NCBI GenBank assembly: GCA_020631295.1
Contig: JAHDHN010000033.1
Span: 1-14,529 of the forward strand
Direction of reading: 5' to 3'
DNA from: Rickettsiales bacterium
GTDB taxonomy: Bacteria; Pseudomonadota; Alphaproteobacteria; Rickettsiales; UBA8987
DNA: 14,529 nucleotides
This document shows, piece after piece, positions 12,965 through 14,529 of this stretch. Numbering within the stretch: the stretch's first letter is position 1; every line of letters starts with the position of its first letter. The position numbers and the translations under genes were made by a program. Under the pieces are notes generated by a model. The model did not search any database and was not told the DNA's origin. It saw nothing but the letters and a program-made list of their open reading frames with translations.

Positions 12965-14529
12965 ATGCTCGAATTAACAGACATTTCTGCATTGCCTGCC
13001 TGGTTGCAGGCAGTCGCAGGTGCATTGGCCACGCTGGTGAGTGAGGACGCCACCCTGCTGGGCCTAAGCCTGCTGCTCTCTGCCGGACAGATTGCGCCTT
13101 GGGTCTATTGGGTTGCCTCGGTGGGCGGTATTTTGCTGGGAGATGCATTGCTTTATGCCGCCGGGCGTTTTGGCCGTGGCTCACGCCGCCATGTGTTTGG
13201 ATATGACATTAACGCCTTGGAACAACGCATGGCAAGCAAACAGCATTATATGTTTCTGTGGCTGATGATGGTGCAGCTCTTGCCAGGCTTGCGCTTACCC
13301 ACCTATGTCGCAGCCGGATTAGTGCGCTATCCATTTTGGTTATTTCTTTTCGCCAAATTGGTGATGACACCGGTGTGGGCCTGGTTAATTCTCCAGTTAG
13401 GGGAAAATCTGTTTGCATTATTGCGCTATAACGGCATGTGGTTCTTGCTCATTTTGCTGCTTTTAGTGCTATTTTACCGTAATGTTAGGCGTATTATAGG
13501 CGAAAGCTATCCGCTAACGATTCGCCAAAAAATCCGGCTATTTTGTGCCAATATGGCGAAATATCGCTATCCAGAATTTTGGCCGTCATGGCTGTTTTAC
13601 CTGCCCTCAGTAGTGATGATAGTGTGGCTCACAGCCAAATATAAGGGACGCATTGCCTTGCCCACGGCGGCAAACCCGGCCCTCACCCATGGTGGCCTGG
13701 TGGGCGAAACCAAGAGTGAGGCCTTGCAGCTTTTTCCAAGCGCGCATCCGGCCATGCTGCGCTTTGCGGTGCTGCCAGCGGGAAGCAATACAGAAGCACT
13801 GCATACGGCTATGCAACAACAGCAGCTCACCTATCCAATCATCCTCAAACCAGAGACTGGTCAGCGCGGTGTGGGCGTGGCGCTCATCAGCACAGAAGCA
13901 GAGGCAAAAAGCTATTTGCAGCGCTACCCAACACAGGATATTTTGCTGCAAGAATATGCCGCAATGCCGCATGAGCTGGGCGTTTTGGTCGTGAAGGAGC
14001 CAGGTGAGAAAGAGATCCGTATCACCTCCATTACACAGAAAATATTCCCTAGCGTTACGGGCGATGGCAGGCGCAATCTTGCCTCGCTTATTTTGGATGA
14101 TCCACGCGCCATCTATATGGCGCACACCTATTTCTCCCGCTTTGAAGAGAGGCTTAATTGGGTACCTCAAAAGAGCGAAATCATAAAATTAGTGGAATCA
14201 GGTAATCATGCGCAGGGCTGCATTTTTAAGGATGGCAGAGCGCTGGAAACAGAAGCACTGAAACGAAGTTTGCAAACATTGCTGGCAGATATTGACGGTA
14301 TTTATTTCGGCCGGTTTGACCTGCGCTATGCCTCTAAAGAGGCGCTGGAAAAAGGCGAATATAAGCTGATTGAATTAAACGGATCCGGCGCCGAGCCCAC
14401 CCATATTTACGACGCCTCATGCAGTCTAAAAGAAATCTATGGCAGCCTTTATGCGCATTATGCCATGCTGTTTAAACTGGGCGACCAATGCCGCCAAAAC
14501 GGCACCGCACCCAGCCATTTGCGCGACCT
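12965..14529 (+). CDS. DedA/VTT membrane domain fused to an ATP-grasp ligase, 3' end off the window
   Basis: The open frame runs 521 codons to the window edge. Residues about 1-175 form a DedA/VTT-type membrane domain: hydrophobic segments at about 30-68, GGILLGDALLYAAGRFGRG (54-72), the family's LLPGLRLPTYVAAGLVRYPFW (105-125) and a strong helix at 158-170. DedA proteins are linked to moving undecaprenyl phosphate or phospholipids across the membrane. A further hydrophobic segment EFWPSWLFYLPSVVMIVWL (204-222) precedes PTAANPALTHGGLVGETKS (233-251). From about 250 on it is ATP-grasp: YPIILKPETGQRGVGV (290-305) with the ATP-binding Lys and Gly loop, LLQEY (327-331), VTGDGRRNLASLI (364-376), RFDLRY (450-455), and the metal-binding IELNGSG (469-475). 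Such enzymes form amide or ester bonds through an acyl phosphate. Start: ATG 12965; a GTG at 12929 behind AAGGA is an in-frame alternative that would overlap olsB. Substrate unknown. Confidence 0.87.
   Translation, partial: MLELTDISALPAWLQAVAGALATLVSEDATLLGLSLLLSAGQIAPWVYWVASVGGILLGDALLYAAGRFGRGSRRHVFGYDINALEQRMASKQHYMFLWLMMVQLLPGLRLPTYVAAGLVRYPFWLFLFAKLVMTPVWAWLILQLGENLFALLRYNGMWFLLILLLLVLFYRNVRRIIGESYPLTIRQKIRLFCANMAKYRYPEFWPSWLFYLPSVVMIVWLTAKYKGRIALPTAANPALTHGGLVGETKSEALQLFPSAHPAMLRFAVLPAGSNTEALHTAMQQQQLTYPIILKPETGQRGVGVALISTEAEAKSYLQRYPTQDILLQEYAAMPHELGVLVVKEPGEKEIRITSITQKIFPSVTGDGRRNLASLILDDPRAIYMAHTYFSRFEERLNWVPQKSEIIKLVESGNHAQGCIFKDGRALETEALKRSLQTLLADIDGIYFGRFDLRYASKEALEKGEYKLIELNGSGAEPTHIYDASCSLKEIYGSLYAHYAMLFKLGDQCRQNGTAPSHLRD

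Noticed and set aside
12963..13418. Minus-strand short frames at the left end of the DedA/ATP-grasp gene
   Set aside because: They cover the DedA-domain coding region on the opposite strand and have no start signals or recognisable content.
13607..14170. Minus-strand open frame of 187 codons
   Set aside because: It lies opposite the ATP-grasp domain of the plus-strand fusion gene, whose motifs are unambiguous.

Overview
The window looks like a stretch of chromosome from a Gram-negative bacterium, most probably an alphaproteobacterium of moderate GC. This rests on an elongator tRNA-Met of alphaproteobacterial type, a FadL-family outer-membrane channel, a neighbouring olsB/olsA-like pair for ornithine lipid synthesis, and gene spacers packed with short palindromic dispersed repeats of the kind seen in Rickettsiales-like and related genomes. 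The lineage is inferred from gene content, not from a phylogeny.

Left part (1-5150), nearly all on the minus strand: a tRNA-Met cut by the window edge, an unrecognised 394-residue protein with its own promoter, smpB (trans-translation), a two-gene unit of FadL-family porin plus hotdog thioesterase (plausibly fatty-acid uptake and acyl-CoA handling), and a secreted cysteine-rich protein built from four copies of a regular C-x2-G-x3-C ... Y-x2-C-x4-C unit.

Middle (5200-10900), also minus: a 551-residue AT-rich, apparently cytosolic protein carrying the three signatures of an M48-like metallopeptidase (HELGH, EAVAD, HP...RI..L) separated by an unusually long insertion; then a two-gene operon of secreted DUF11-domain proteins (507 aa, then 644 aa). 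The 507-aa protein ends with the first half of a DUF11 domain. Both proteins begin, directly after the signal peptide, with the second half of one. The 644-aa protein adds an SdrD B-like domain and an OmpA-like C-terminus. This arrangement would allow head-to-tail assembly of a surface fibre by completion of split domains, with the 644-aa protein as the anchored base. It is the most novel idea in the window and is an inference.

Right part (11068-14529): an olsA-like PlsC acyltransferase and an olsB-like GNAT N-acyltransferase on the minus strand, and, diverging from olsB with only 21 bp between start codons, a plus-strand gene running off the window end. Its product joins an N-terminal DedA/VTT membrane domain to a C-terminal ATP-grasp ligase domain, a transporter-plus-synthase layout that in this setting suggests a membrane lipid or envelope modification.

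Spacers: at least three families of hairpin-rich dispersed repeats occur (126-175 and 11875-11921; 2171-2259 and 4141-4231; 10899-11054 and 12051-12157). In each pair the flanks and loops are conserved while stem sequences differ but still pair. The two stretches over 300 bp without a gene (10553-11067 and 11806-12199) are largely filled with such elements and palindromes.
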